NCBI GenBank assembly: GCA_001803205.1
Contig: MHBE01000059.1
Location: 1 to 64,000 of the forward strand
Length of the DNA: 64,000 nucleotides
Source: Lentisphaerae bacterium GWF2_38_69
Lineage (GTDB): Bacteria; Verrucomicrobiota; Lentisphaeria; Victivallales; GWF2-38-69
Reading direction: 5' to 3'
Shown here: positions 23,957 to 32,190 of the stretch, piece by piece
How positions within the stretch are numbered: position 1 is the stretch's first letter
Layout: every line of letters begins with the position of its first letter
Program-made: the position numbers and the translations under genes
The notes under the pieces: generated by a model
The model's database searches: none
Told to the model about the DNA's origin: nothing
The model's input: the letters and a program-made list of their open reading frames with translations, nothing else

Positions 23957-26701
23957 ATGAAAGACTCCCGCTATATAATCGGAATTGATCTCGGAACAAC
24001 AAATATCGCAGTCACATTTGTTGATTTGAAATCAGAGAACAAAACTATAAATCTTTTTAAGGTTCCCCAGCTGGTTGCGCCTGGAGAAATTGACGAATTG
24101 GCGCTTTTCCCGTCATTCTGCTTTTTTTTCGATGAAAATCTAAATAAAAAAGAGCACATGAACCCCTCATGGAACTCCGAAAATTTTTATACGGTCGGAG
24201 CTTATGCAAGAGATTTTGGCGCAACAATCCCAAACAGGTTCATATCATCGGCTAAATCCTGGTTGTGCCACAGCGGCGTTGAACGCAGGGAAAAGATTCT
24301 TCCCTGGGGCGGAAATATCCAGGAAGTAATGCACTCACCATTGAAAGTTTCTTCATATTATATCGACTATATTAAAAATGCATGGAACCATAAATACGGA
24401 AATCATAAAGACTCTCATGGCAATCCGTGCGTATTCGAAGAGCAGAATGTGGTTCTCACTATTCCCGCAAGTTTTGATGAAACAGCCAGAGGACTTACAA
24501 TAGAAGCTGCGAAATTATCCGGCTGCAGGCATATAAGCCTTATTGAGGAACCTCTTGCTGCTTTTTATTCATGGCTGGACATAAACATGGCCTCATGGCA
24601 GGATAATATAGCAATAGGCGAAAAAGTTCTTGTAATAGATGTCGGCGGCGGAACGACAGATTTTTCTATTATTGAACTCAATGAAAATGGCTCCCTGGAA
24701 AGGACTGCCGCAGGCAATCACCTTCTTCTTGGCGGGGATAATATCGATATCGCAATTGCCAGGAAAATCGAAGAACATTGGAATAAAAAACTTCCTAATG
24801 CTGATTGGCTTACCCTTTGTCAGAAAACGCGCCAGGCCAAAGAAGTCCTTCTGAATGATCTCAACCTGAAATCAACTGATATTACCCTGCTTTCCCAGGG
24901 CAGTTCAGTTATCGGTAACCATAAAAAATATATTCTAAAAAGAAGCGAGCTTGAAGAACTTCTAATTGAAGGTTTTTTCCCTGTAATTAATAGTGATGCC
25001 CCCTCCCCTCAGAGGAAAAAAGGCATTCAGAAAATGGGGCTCCCATATGAGACAGACCCTTCCGTAAGCGCGCATCTATTGCATTTCCTGAAATATGCTC
25101 AAAGCATATCCTGCAATCCGACAAAAGACAGCGATGCGCTCTTCCCGGATAAGGTTCTTTTTAACGGCGGAACCATGATTCCCAAAATTCTACGCGAAAG
25201 AATAATCAGATGCATTGAGGGCTGGTTTAAAGACAGGAAAATAGAAGAGTTCGCCTCAAGAGATTTAAGTCTGGCCGTAGCCTTTGGAGCATCGTATTTT
25301 GGCAGAACAAAATCATACGGAGGAATAAAAGTAAAAACTGCTTCTACAAGGTCGTACTATCTTAAAGTCGCCGAAGATTCAGACAAGAAAAACCTTGCTA
25401 AAGTCCTTTGTATTATGCCAAGAGGTTCCGAAGAAAATAAACTAATCAGAACTCCAGGTGAATTTCTTGTCGAAACAAATAGGACAGTGCATTTTCCTCT
25501 GCTGAGCAGTTCGACCCGGACAAAAGATAAAGAAGGCGATTTCATTTCTGATAATGAAGAACTTTCTTCAGTATCTTCACTTTTCAGTATGCTCAAATAT
25601 GGGAAGAACCATGAAAAAACAGCAATTAAAGTTTCAATCGCTGCAGAGCTTACTGAAAGCGGAGTCCTAAAAATTGAACTTGATTCAGAAACTACTTCCC
25701 ATAAATGGCCTCTTAAATTCGATGTCAGGCTTATTTCTGATGAAGAACAAGCTCCTGATTCATCAAAGGCAATAACCTTTGAAACCGATATCTATGATAA
25801 TGCTAATGCTGTTATTAAATCTTATTTCGATTCAAAGCAAACTCATAAGAACCTCTTGAAAGAGCTGGAAAAAATTACAGCTTCTTCAAAAGATAAATGG
25901 CCTATCCATTTTCTCAGACACCTTGCAGATACGCTTCTTGCAATTGACTATAAAACTCTCAAACAGCCTGTGATCGAAAGCAAATGGCTGAATCTGTGCG
26001 GTTTTTCTCTAAGACCCGGCTTTGGAGATCCGGAAGATGAAATAAGGCTTAGAAAAGTCTGGCAGATGTGGCAGGAAAACCCTAATAATCCAAACGACAC
26101 GCAAACAATTTCAGAATGGTGGGTTTTCTGGCGCAGAATAATGCCAGGGTTCAAATCCGGGCATCAGCTCTCGATGTATCAGGAATTATCCAAAGAGCTT
26201 TTCCCAAAAAACATATATCAGCAAAGAATCAAACTTGGCGAACAGCCCAAAGCAGAAATGTATAAGTGTCTTGGAGCTCTTGAACTCTTATCGGAAAAAC
26301 AGAAAAAGATTATCGGAAATATTCTGATTCAAAGAGCAAATAAATTACAGCCGTATGAGTATTGGGTTCTTTCAAGGCTTGGATCCAGAAAACTTTTCCA
26401 TGCTCCAACTAATGCTGTTCTACACACAGATACAGTGGAAAAATGGGTTCTTGAACTTCTTGACGACCAATCTAACCGTTGCAGTGAAAAGCTTTTTGCT
26501 GTGTCAAGAATGGCTTCATTGACCCCGGATAGAGCCTTAAACTTATCGTCTCAGACTGTTCATAAGGCTATTTCTTTCCTCAAAGATTCGAAAGCTCCCA
26601 CACACTGGATTAAACATCTGGAATCTGTCATCGAAGACGATACTCAGGAACAGGCAAAACTCCTAGGCGATTCCATCCCATTTGGCTTATCAATAGGTTA
26701 G
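23957..26701 (+). CDS. Hsp70-family protein with DUF3731 C-terminal domain
   Basis: This 914-residue protein begins with an Hsp70 nucleotide-binding domain (YIIGIDLGTTNIAVTFVD; VLVIDVGGGTTDFSIIELNE; HLLLGGDNID), paralogous to the preceding gene in most of its first 600 residues. Residues from about 610 form a large alpha-helical region with SEWWVFWRRIMPGFKSGHQL and NKLQPYEYWVLSRLGSRKLF, which is the DUF3731 extension. The repeated helices may form a client or partner platform; this is inference. The gene stops with TAG, one of several intact genes that show TAG is a normal stop here. Confidence 0.9.
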   Translation: MKDSRYIIGIDLGTTNIAVTFVDLKSENKTINLFKVPQLVAPGEIDELALFPSFCFFFDENLNKKEHMNPSWNSENFYTVGAYARDFGATIPNRFISSAKSWLCHSGVERREKILPWGGNIQEVMHSPLKVSSYYIDYIKNAWNHKYGNHKDSHGNPCVFEEQNVVLTIPASFDETARGLTIEAAKLSGCRHISLIEEPLAAFYSWLDINMASWQDNIAIGEKVLVIDVGGGTTDFSIIELNENGSLERTAAGNHLLLGGDNIDIAIARKIEEHWNKKLPNADWLTLCQKTRQAKEVLLNDLNLKSTDITLLSQGSSVIGNHKKYILKRSELEELLIEGFFPVINSDAPSPQRKKGIQKMGLPYETDPSVSAHLLHFLKYAQSISCNPTKDSDALFPDKVLFNGGTMIPKILRERIIRCIEGWFKDRKIEEFASRDLSLAVAFGASYFGRTKSYGGIKVKTASTRSYYLKVAEDSDKKNLAKVLCIMPRGSEENKLIRTPGEFLVETNRTVHFPLLSSSTRTKDKEGDFISDNEELSSVSSLFSMLKYGKNHEKTAIKVSIAAELTESGVLKIELDSETTSHKWPLKFDVRLISDEEQAPDSSKAITFETDIYDNANAVIKSYFDSKQTHKNLLKELEKITASSKDKWPIHFLRHLADTLLAIDYKTLKQPVIESKWLNLCGFSLRPGFGDPEDEIRLRKVWQMWQENPNNPNDTQTISEWWVFWRRIMPGFKSGHQLSMYQELSKELFPKNIYQQRIKLGEQPKAEMYKCLGALELLSEKQKKIIGNILIQRANKLQPYEYWVLSRLGSRKLFHAPTNAVLHTDTVEKWVLELLDDQSNRCSEKLFAVSRMASLTPDRALNLSSQTVHKAISFLKDSKAPTHWIKHLESVIEDDTQEQAKLLGDSIPFGLSIG

Positions 26702-26805
26702 TACCTTTGAAGACTAAATCTAGACTATTGTTTTGAGCAGATAAATCCTTACAATTTCCTATAATTCCTTTATTCTCATTATTAATTTAGGCTAAAGCAG
26801 GTAAT

Positions 26806-29800
26806 ATGGATTATTCTTCCATCAGAGACAATCATAAGAACGGAACAGTAGGAGATTTTCTCAAAAAAACTATTTCTACTAATTCTGAAGTCTCAATAGT
26901 TTCTGCCTACTTCACTATTTACGCCTACGGACAACTGAAAAATAATCTGGACAGTATTAAAAATCTTAAGTTCCTATTTGGCGAACCAAGATTTATAAAA
27001 TCTATGGATCCGGACAAAGTAAATACAAGAGATTTTCAAATTGAAGACGATAAGCTAACTATTCCGCTCGCTAGCAGACTTACACAGAAAAACATGGCTA
27101 GAGAATGTTCTGAATGGATTAATAATAAAACCGAGATTCGCTCAATGGTAAAACCCAATTTCTTACATGGAAAACTTTATCATGTCAGACAAGAGTGTGG
27201 AATAGAGAAAGCTATTGCCGGAAGCTCAAATTTTACTGTTAATGGCCTGGGTCTTGGCGGAAGCAAGAATATCGAACTTAATCTAATAATTGATAGTGAC
27301 AGAGACAGACAGGAACTGAAAGAATGGTTCGACTCTATTTGGAACGACAATACAGGACTTGTCGAAGATGTTAAAGATCAAGTCATAAAGTATCTTGAGC
27401 AATTATATGTAGAGAATGAGCCGGAATTCATTTATTTCAAAACACTTTATCACATTTTCGAGGAATACCTTAATGAGCAGAAAAAAGGTGGTTTATTAGA
27501 CGAGAAAACTGGATTTTATGATAGTGAAGTTTGGAATATGTTATATGCTTTCCAAAAAGATGGAGTCAAGGGGGCAATTAATAAGATATTAAAGCACAAC
27601 GGATGCATCATTGCTGACAGCGTAGGATTAGGCAAGACTTTCGAAGCTTTGGCTGTAATCAAATATTTCGAACTTCTCAATGCTCGTGTCCTTGTAGTTT
27701 GCCCTAAAAAACTAACCGGGAACTGGACTATATATCAGGCAAGCCAAAATCATTCATTAAACCCTTTCAAAAAAGATCGCTTCAACTACACAACATTATA
27801 CCATACGGATATGGGAAGAGAATCAGGCCGTTCTGACGCTAATGGTATAGACCTTGAAAACTTTAATTGGGCTGCATACGACCTTGTCGTTATTGACGAA
27901 TCTCATAATTTTCGCGGCAATCCCATGGATAAAGTAAAAGATGACGGCGAAATCAAGATGAACCGCGCAAAGTGGTTAATGGAAAAGGTTATAAAATCAG
28001 GAGTCAAAACAAAAGTTTTAATGTTGTCAGCCACTCCTGTAAATAATACCCTCCGCGATTTGAGGAATCAGATCTCTTTTATTACTGAAGGAAAGCCTGA
28101 TGCTCTTTATGAAAGTTGCAAAATAAAGGACATCGGACAGGCTCTGAAGAATGCTCAGACACACTTTACAAATTGGGCTGATCCCAAGAAGAACCCTCAA
28201 AGAAATATGAAACAGCTCCTAGAGAAGCTCGATTCATCTTTTTTTAAACTCCTGGATGAACTTACTATTGCCCGTTCCAGAAAGCATATAACAAGTTTTT
28301 ATCATCTTGATTCGGTAGGCAAGTTCCCTGCCAGGAATAAACCTCATTCGGTATATCCTGACATTGACCTTAAAAAGCGTTTTCCTTCATATGATAAAAT
28401 CAATAAGCAAATACTTGATTACAAGTTGTCGATATTCAATCCGTCAGCGTATGTGAAAATTGAAAAACAGAAGAAATATGAGGAAATGGCCGGGACTCAA
28501 GTCCTTGGGTTCAAACAAGCTGATCGTGAGTATTACCTGATCAATATGATGAAGGTTAATTATCTGAAACGCCTGGAAAGTTCCATAGAATCATTTGAGA
28601 TATCTCTCGAAAGAACCATTAAAAAAATAGAACAGCTTGAGGAAAAAATTGAAGCTTTCAAAGAACTTGGCAGCACTTCTCAGGAGGAAACATTAGAATC
28701 CTATACTCCCGGTGAAGAAGAGATTGATGACAATGGAGGAGATATTGAGGATTGGCAGGTAGGCAGGAAATTAAAATTTGATCTGGCTGATTTGGAACTG
28801 GGCAAATGGATAGAAGATTTAAAAAGAGACAAAGATGCCCTTATTACCCTCCTGAACAACGCGTGCGAAGTTACCCCGGAAAGAGATGCAAAACTTAAGG
28901 AATTGAAAAAGCTGATCCAGGCTAAAGCAGAAAATCCAATTAACTATTCGAATAAAAAAGTATTAGTATTTACTGCTTTTGCAGATACTGCCAAATATAT
29001 ATATGACAATATCAAAGAGTGGATCAGCAGTGAATTAGATCTTCATTCTGCTTTGGTTTGCGGCAGTTATACCCATACAACTTTAGGCAAGAATGACTAT
29101 GACAGCATATTAGTCAACTTCTCTCCCCTTTCAAAAAACCGCTCAAAGATGATTTCTGCCAATAAAACTCAAGAAATAGACATTCTTATAGCAACCGACT
29201 GTATCAGTGAAGGGCAGAATCTGCAGGATTGCGATTATTTAATCAACTATGATATACACTGGAATCCAGTCCGCATCATTCAGCGCTTTGGCCGTATAGA
29301 CCGATTAGGAAGTATTAATAAAACCATCCAGTTAGTCAACTTCTGGCCAACTAAAGACCTCGACAACTATATCAACCTGAAAGAGCGCGTCGAAGCCAGA
29401 ATGGCACTTGTAGATGTGACAGCTACAGGAGAAGATAATATACTTAATACCGAACAGATAGAGGAACTTATTACTGATGAACTTAAATACCGTAATCAAC
29501 AGTTAAAGAAGCTTAAAGAAGAAGTCCTGGATTTGGAAGAGATGAATGAATCTATTTCCCTTACTGACTTTACACTTGATGATTTCAGGGTTGAACTCTT
29601 AAACTTTATTGAAACCAACCGCCGCAGATTGAAGGATTCGCCTATGGGGCTTTATGCTGTAGTTCCGGCTCCGGGAGGAGACCATGTAGGACTGATAGCC
29701 AATAGAGATATTTCATCAAGCCAAAAAGAAATAATTAAGCCAGGTGTAATTTATTGTTTAGCACAAAAAGGGCAATCTGATGGCAATGAAGAGGTCAATC

Positions 29801-30144
29801 CTTTAAACCCGTATTTCCTTATTTATATCCGTAATGATGGAACAGTCCGATACAATTACACGAACGCAAAACAGATTTTGGAAATCTACCGTCTTTTATG
29901 CAATGGGAAAAAGGCTCCCTATGACGAACTCTGTACTTTGTTTAACGATGAGACAGCTAACGGCGAAAAGATGGGCAAATATTCTGATCTGCTAAAGAAG
30001 GCTGTTAATGAAATTGTGCATGTCTTTAAGAAGAAAAGTAACATCAAGCTGACCAGTGACCGCGGGGCTCTGCTGATACCGAAATCAAAACAGATTAATG
30101 AAATGGAAGATTTTGAACTTATAACATGGCTCGTGATAAAATAG
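26806..30144 (+). CDS. PLD-like nuclease/SNF2-type helicase fusion
   Basis: This 1112-residue protein has an N-terminal phospholipase-D-like domain (about 20-190) with FLHGKLYHV (H121, K123) and AGSSNFTVNG, and a superfamily-2 helicase: Walker A SVGLGKT (272-278), DESH box (364-367), LSATPVNNT (407-415), and motif VI QRFGRIDRLG (about 826-835). An acidic coiled-coil insert (about 600-690) separates the two RecA lobes. Such PLD-SNF2 proteins are common in restriction-modification and antiphage islands, where they are thought to translocate on and cut DNA. It opens the island, 105 bp after the Hsp70 gene. Confidence 0.9.
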   Translation: MDYSSIRDNHKNGTVGDFLKKTISTNSEVSIVSAYFTIYAYGQLKNNLDSIKNLKFLFGEPRFIKSMDPDKVNTRDFQIEDDKLTIPLASRLTQKNMARECSEWINNKTEIRSMVKPNFLHGKLYHVRQECGIEKAIAGSSNFTVNGLGLGGSKNIELNLIIDSDRDRQELKEWFDSIWNDNTGLVEDVKDQVIKYLEQLYVENEPEFIYFKTLYHIFEEYLNEQKKGGLLDEKTGFYDSEVWNMLYAFQKDGVKGAINKILKHNGCIIADSVGLGKTFEALAVIKYFELLNARVLVVCPKKLTGNWTIYQASQNHSLNPFKKDRFNYTTLYHTDMGRESGRSDANGIDLENFNWAAYDLVVIDESHNFRGNPMDKVKDDGEIKMNRAKWLMEKVIKSGVKTKVLMLSATPVNNTLRDLRNQISFITEGKPDALYESCKIKDIGQALKNAQTHFTNWADPKKNPQRNMKQLLEKLDSSFFKLLDELTIARSRKHITSFYHLDSVGKFPARNKPHSVYPDIDLKKRFPSYDKINKQILDYKLSIFNPSAYVKIEKQKKYEEMAGTQVLGFKQADREYYLINMMKVNYLKRLESSIESFEISLERTIKKIEQLEEKIEAFKELGSTSQEETLESYTPGEEEIDDNGGDIEDWQVGRKLKFDLADLELGKWIEDLKRDKDALITLLNNACEVTPERDAKLKELKKLIQAKAENPINYSNKKVLVFTAFADTAKYIYDNIKEWISSELDLHSALVCGSYTHTTLGKNDYDSILVNFSPLSKNRSKMISANKTQEIDILIATDCISEGQNLQDCDYLINYDIHWNPVRIIQRFGRIDRLGSINKTIQLVNFWPTKDLDNYINLKERVEARMALVDVTATGEDNILNTEQIEELITDELKYRNQQLKKLKEEVLDLEEMNESISLTDFTLDDFRVELLNFIETNRRRLKDSPMGLYAVVPAPGGDHVGLIANRDISSSQKEIIKPGVIYCLAQKGQSDGNEEVNPLNPYFLIYIRNDGTVRYNYTNAKQILEIYRLLCNGKKAPYDELCTLFNDETANGEKMGKYSDLLKKAVNEIVHVFKKKSNIKLTSDRGALLIPKSKQINEMEDFELITWLVIK

Positions 30145-30159
30145 TATTGGAGAATTGCG

Positions 30160-30200
30160 ATATACTTTGGAGTGCGACGATTCATCTTCGCATTGAAAAT
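30160..30200. repeat. Partial TTTGGAGTGC element
   Basis: ATACTTTGGAGTGCGACGAT followed by a CGACGA/TCTTCG-like stem matches the left end of the larger element at 31747-31833, without its right arm. It lies in the 87-bp leader of the next gene. Confidence 0.5.
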
Positions 30201-30231
30201 CTGAAACTTCAGAAAATAAAGAGCATACAAA

Positions 30232-31575
30232 ATGAATATTTTAAATAAAAACGAGTCCGACATGCTGGAGTTCAAAAGCCAGTGGAGCGAGGACTGCCTT
30301 AAAGCTGTTAGCTCTTTCGCAAACAGTAAAGGTGGAATTTTATATATCGGCATTGACGATAAGGGGCGGTCTGTAAAACTTCATAACTATGCCAAAGCCC
30401 TTGAAGACATTCCAAATACTATCAGGAATAAACTTGGCATCCTTCCGCTTGTTACATCTGAAAAACTCAATAGTGATATGGTCATAAAGATTGATGTCGC
30501 TCCTTCTTCAGTCCCGATATCCTTTAATGGCAAATTCTATATAAGAAGCGGCTCGACTGTTCAGGAATTGCAGGGAAAGCATCTTGCGGATTTTCTGATA
30601 AAAAAATCAGGTTTAACCTGGGATCAGATAGTGGAGGAGAGAGCAGATTTGAACAGCTTAAACCTTGAGACTATTGAGGATTTCAAGAGATTCTCGAAAG
30701 ACAGAATTCCATCTATATCGCAGGAAACTGATATCCGGATAATTCTGAGAAAGCTAAACCTTCTGAAAGACGGCGCTATAACAAGAGGAGCCGCACTTCT
30801 TTTCGGAAAAGAACCTCAGAAACTCTATATTCAGGCAATAGTTAAAATAGGCAAGTTTCTTTCTGAAACAGATATACAGACCACTGACATAGTGAAAGGC
30901 AACCTCTTTACTCAACTGGAAATGACTCTCGAAATTCTCAGGACAAAGTATCTGAAGAGCAATATACATTTCGAAGGCATTCACAGGCGGGAAATTCTCG
31001 AATACCCTTATGATGCGCTTAGAGAAGCAATCATTAACTCTCTTATCCATAGAGATTATCTCGGCACATCGCACATTCAAATAAGAGTTTACGATGACAA
31101 ACTTATAATTATGAACGAAGGAAAACTTCCGCCTGAAGTGCCTGTGGAAAAACTTAAAACCAATCACCTTTCAGTGCCGAGAAACTCTCTGCTTGCAGAA
31201 ACATTCTATCTTGCAGGATTCATTGAGTCTTGGGGCAGAGGAACAGTCAAGATTGTGGAAAAGTGCAGGGAACAGGGACTTCCTGAACCAGATTTCACAG
31301 AAGAAAACGGCGTCATGACAGCGACTTTTTACTGCAATAGATTAAATGAGAAAAAATTTATTGAGATGGGATTAAACAGCAGACAGGCCAAATTAATTTT
31401 ATATTTGAGGCAGCATGTAGAATCTGCTATTGCGGATTTATCTCAAGTCGCTGATGGAGTATCTATTAAAACAATCCAAAGAGATATGGATGAACTCTTC
31501 AAAAAGGGTTTTATTTCTTTCAAAGGAGAAAAAAAAGGAAGAAAATATTTTTTATCGGACATTTATCGGACATGA
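30232..31575 (+). CDS. AlbA_2 / HATPase ATP-binding protein of the island
   Basis: This 447-residue protein starts MNILNKNESDMLEFKSQWSE, with GGILYIGIDDKGR (AlbA_2 domain, about 1-115). The middle is a HATPase_c_4 domain (REAIINSLIHRDYLGTSHIQ and FIESWGRGTVKIVEKC), and a winged helix follows (about 385-440). It lies between the helicase and the methylase, so it is the candidate ATPase component of a helicase-ATPase-methylase system. Its last residues, FLSDIYRT, are encoded by the first of two 30-bp tandem units (31545-31603), so the repeat expansion reaches into the stop codon. Confidence 0.85.
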   Translation: MNILNKNESDMLEFKSQWSEDCLKAVSSFANSKGGILYIGIDDKGRSVKLHNYAKALEDIPNTIRNKLGILPLVTSEKLNSDMVIKIDVAPSSVPISFNGKFYIRSGSTVQELQGKHLADFLIKKSGLTWDQIVEERADLNSLNLETIEDFKRFSKDRIPSISQETDIRIILRKLNLLKDGAITRGAALLFGKEPQKLYIQAIVKIGKFLSETDIQTTDIVKGNLFTQLEMTLEILRTKYLKSNIHFEGIHRREILEYPYDALREAIINSLIHRDYLGTSHIQIRVYDDKLIIMNEGKLPPEVPVEKLKTNHLSVPRNSLLAETFYLAGFIESWGRGTVKIVEKCREQGLPEPDFTEENGVMTATFYCNRLNEKKFIEMGLNSRQAKLILYLRQHVESAIADLSQVADGVSIKTIQRDMDELFKKGFISFKGEKKGRKYFLSDIYRT

Positions 31576-31603
31576 TATTTTTTATCGGACATTTATCGGA
31601 CAT
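31545..31603. repeat. Two 29-bp units (30-bp period) of TTATCGGACAT words
   Basis: Each unit (31545-31573, 31575-31603) contains TTATCGGACAT twice, giving four copies in 59 bp. The first unit encodes the C-terminus of the AlbA protein and overlaps its TGA; the second lies outside the gene. Confidence 0.9.
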
Positions 31604-31746
31604 TCTGAATGGTTCAAACGGGCACCATAGGGGCATTGCACAATAATTGCACAATCAAAGTGGAACTGAATGATTAATATGAGGCTAATAATTGCACATT
31701 AATTGCACAATCAAACGGCTAAGGAAACAAACATGTATTGATATAG

Positions 31747-31833
31747 TTTGGAGTGCTATGGCTTGACATAGCTTTCAATACTCTGAGGCATGGCTCAGAT
31801 AAACAAAGCGTAAACAACTTTCCGCACTCCAAA
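31747..31833. repeat. Three-stem TTTGGAGTGC...GCACTCCAAA element
   Basis: The outer perfect 10-bp arms TTTGGAGTGC and GCACTCCAAA enclose GCTATG-gcttga-CATAGC (31755-31772) and CTGAG-gcatgg-CTCAG, plus a weak AAAG...CTTT arm. Folded as RNA it would form a cloverleaf-like junction. Confidence 0.8.
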
Positions 31834-31840
31834 ATTAAGG

Positions 31841-31907
31841 TAGCCACATGCGTAAGCGTGTGGTTTAGTGAGTAAAAACGAACAAAGCTCTCCTGAATGG
31901 AGTTGCG
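31841..31907. repeat. 67-bp structured direct repeat, copy 1
   Basis: Shares TAGCCACATGCGTAAGC, TGTGG, AAAAACGAACAAAGCT, TCCTGAA and GGAGTTGCG with 32090-32158. It holds the hairpins CCACATGC-gtaa-GCGTGTGG and CTCC-tgaat-GGAG. Confidence 0.8.
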
Positions 31908-31946
31908 GTAGAAATGGAGGGTTTTGCGCCGTCAAAACCGTTAACT

Positions 31947-32012
31947 AAACCCATCAAACTCGATGGGTTTAAAGATAAAATTATAATTAATTCCACCGAA
32001 TTCGATGGAATT
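31947..32012. repeat. Two hairpins of the CCATC...GATGG type
   Basis: AAACCCATC-aaactc-GATGGGTTT (31947-31970) is perfect. AATTCCAC-cgaattcg-ATGGAATT (31989-32012) is near-perfect and similar in layout. They sit 18 bp apart in the gap before the methylase gene. Confidence 0.75.
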
Positions 32013-32089
32013 TAAAAATAATAATATTGAAGAAATGATAATTTTAATTGCGGCGAATTAGCCATAATTAAAAGCTGATCTGGATTATA

Positions 32090-32158
32090 TAGCCACATGC
32101 GTAAGCTTGTGGATAAAATTATGCAAAAACGAACAAAGCTATCCTGAAGGGAGTTGCG
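32090..32158. repeat. 69-bp structured direct repeat, copy 2 (methylase leader)
   Basis: Second copy of the motif at 31841-31907 with a few substitutions (GTAAGCTTGTGG; ATCCTGAAGGGAG). It ends 32 bp before the methylase ATG and so probably lies in its 5' leader, where it could affect translation. Confidence 0.75.
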
Positions 32159-32190
32159 ACAGGAAAATAAGATTTATATAAGGTGAAACT

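Larger units (their letters stand above)
31576..32190. other. Long structured gap between AlbA gene and methylase
   Basis: No gene was found in 615 bp. The gap holds the second TTATCGGACAT unit, two ATTGCACAATCAAA words (about 31636-31714), a three-stem element (31747-31833), a duplicated 67-bp structured motif (31841-31907 and 32090-32158) and two perfect or near-perfect hairpins (31947-31970, 31989-32012). An RNA function or insertion of mobile palindromes are both possible. Confidence 0.75.

Noticed and set aside
31747-31833. A tRNA gene
   Set aside because: The outline is cloverleaf-like, but there are no conserved tRNA D- or T-loop bases, no anticodon arm of correct size and no CCA end.
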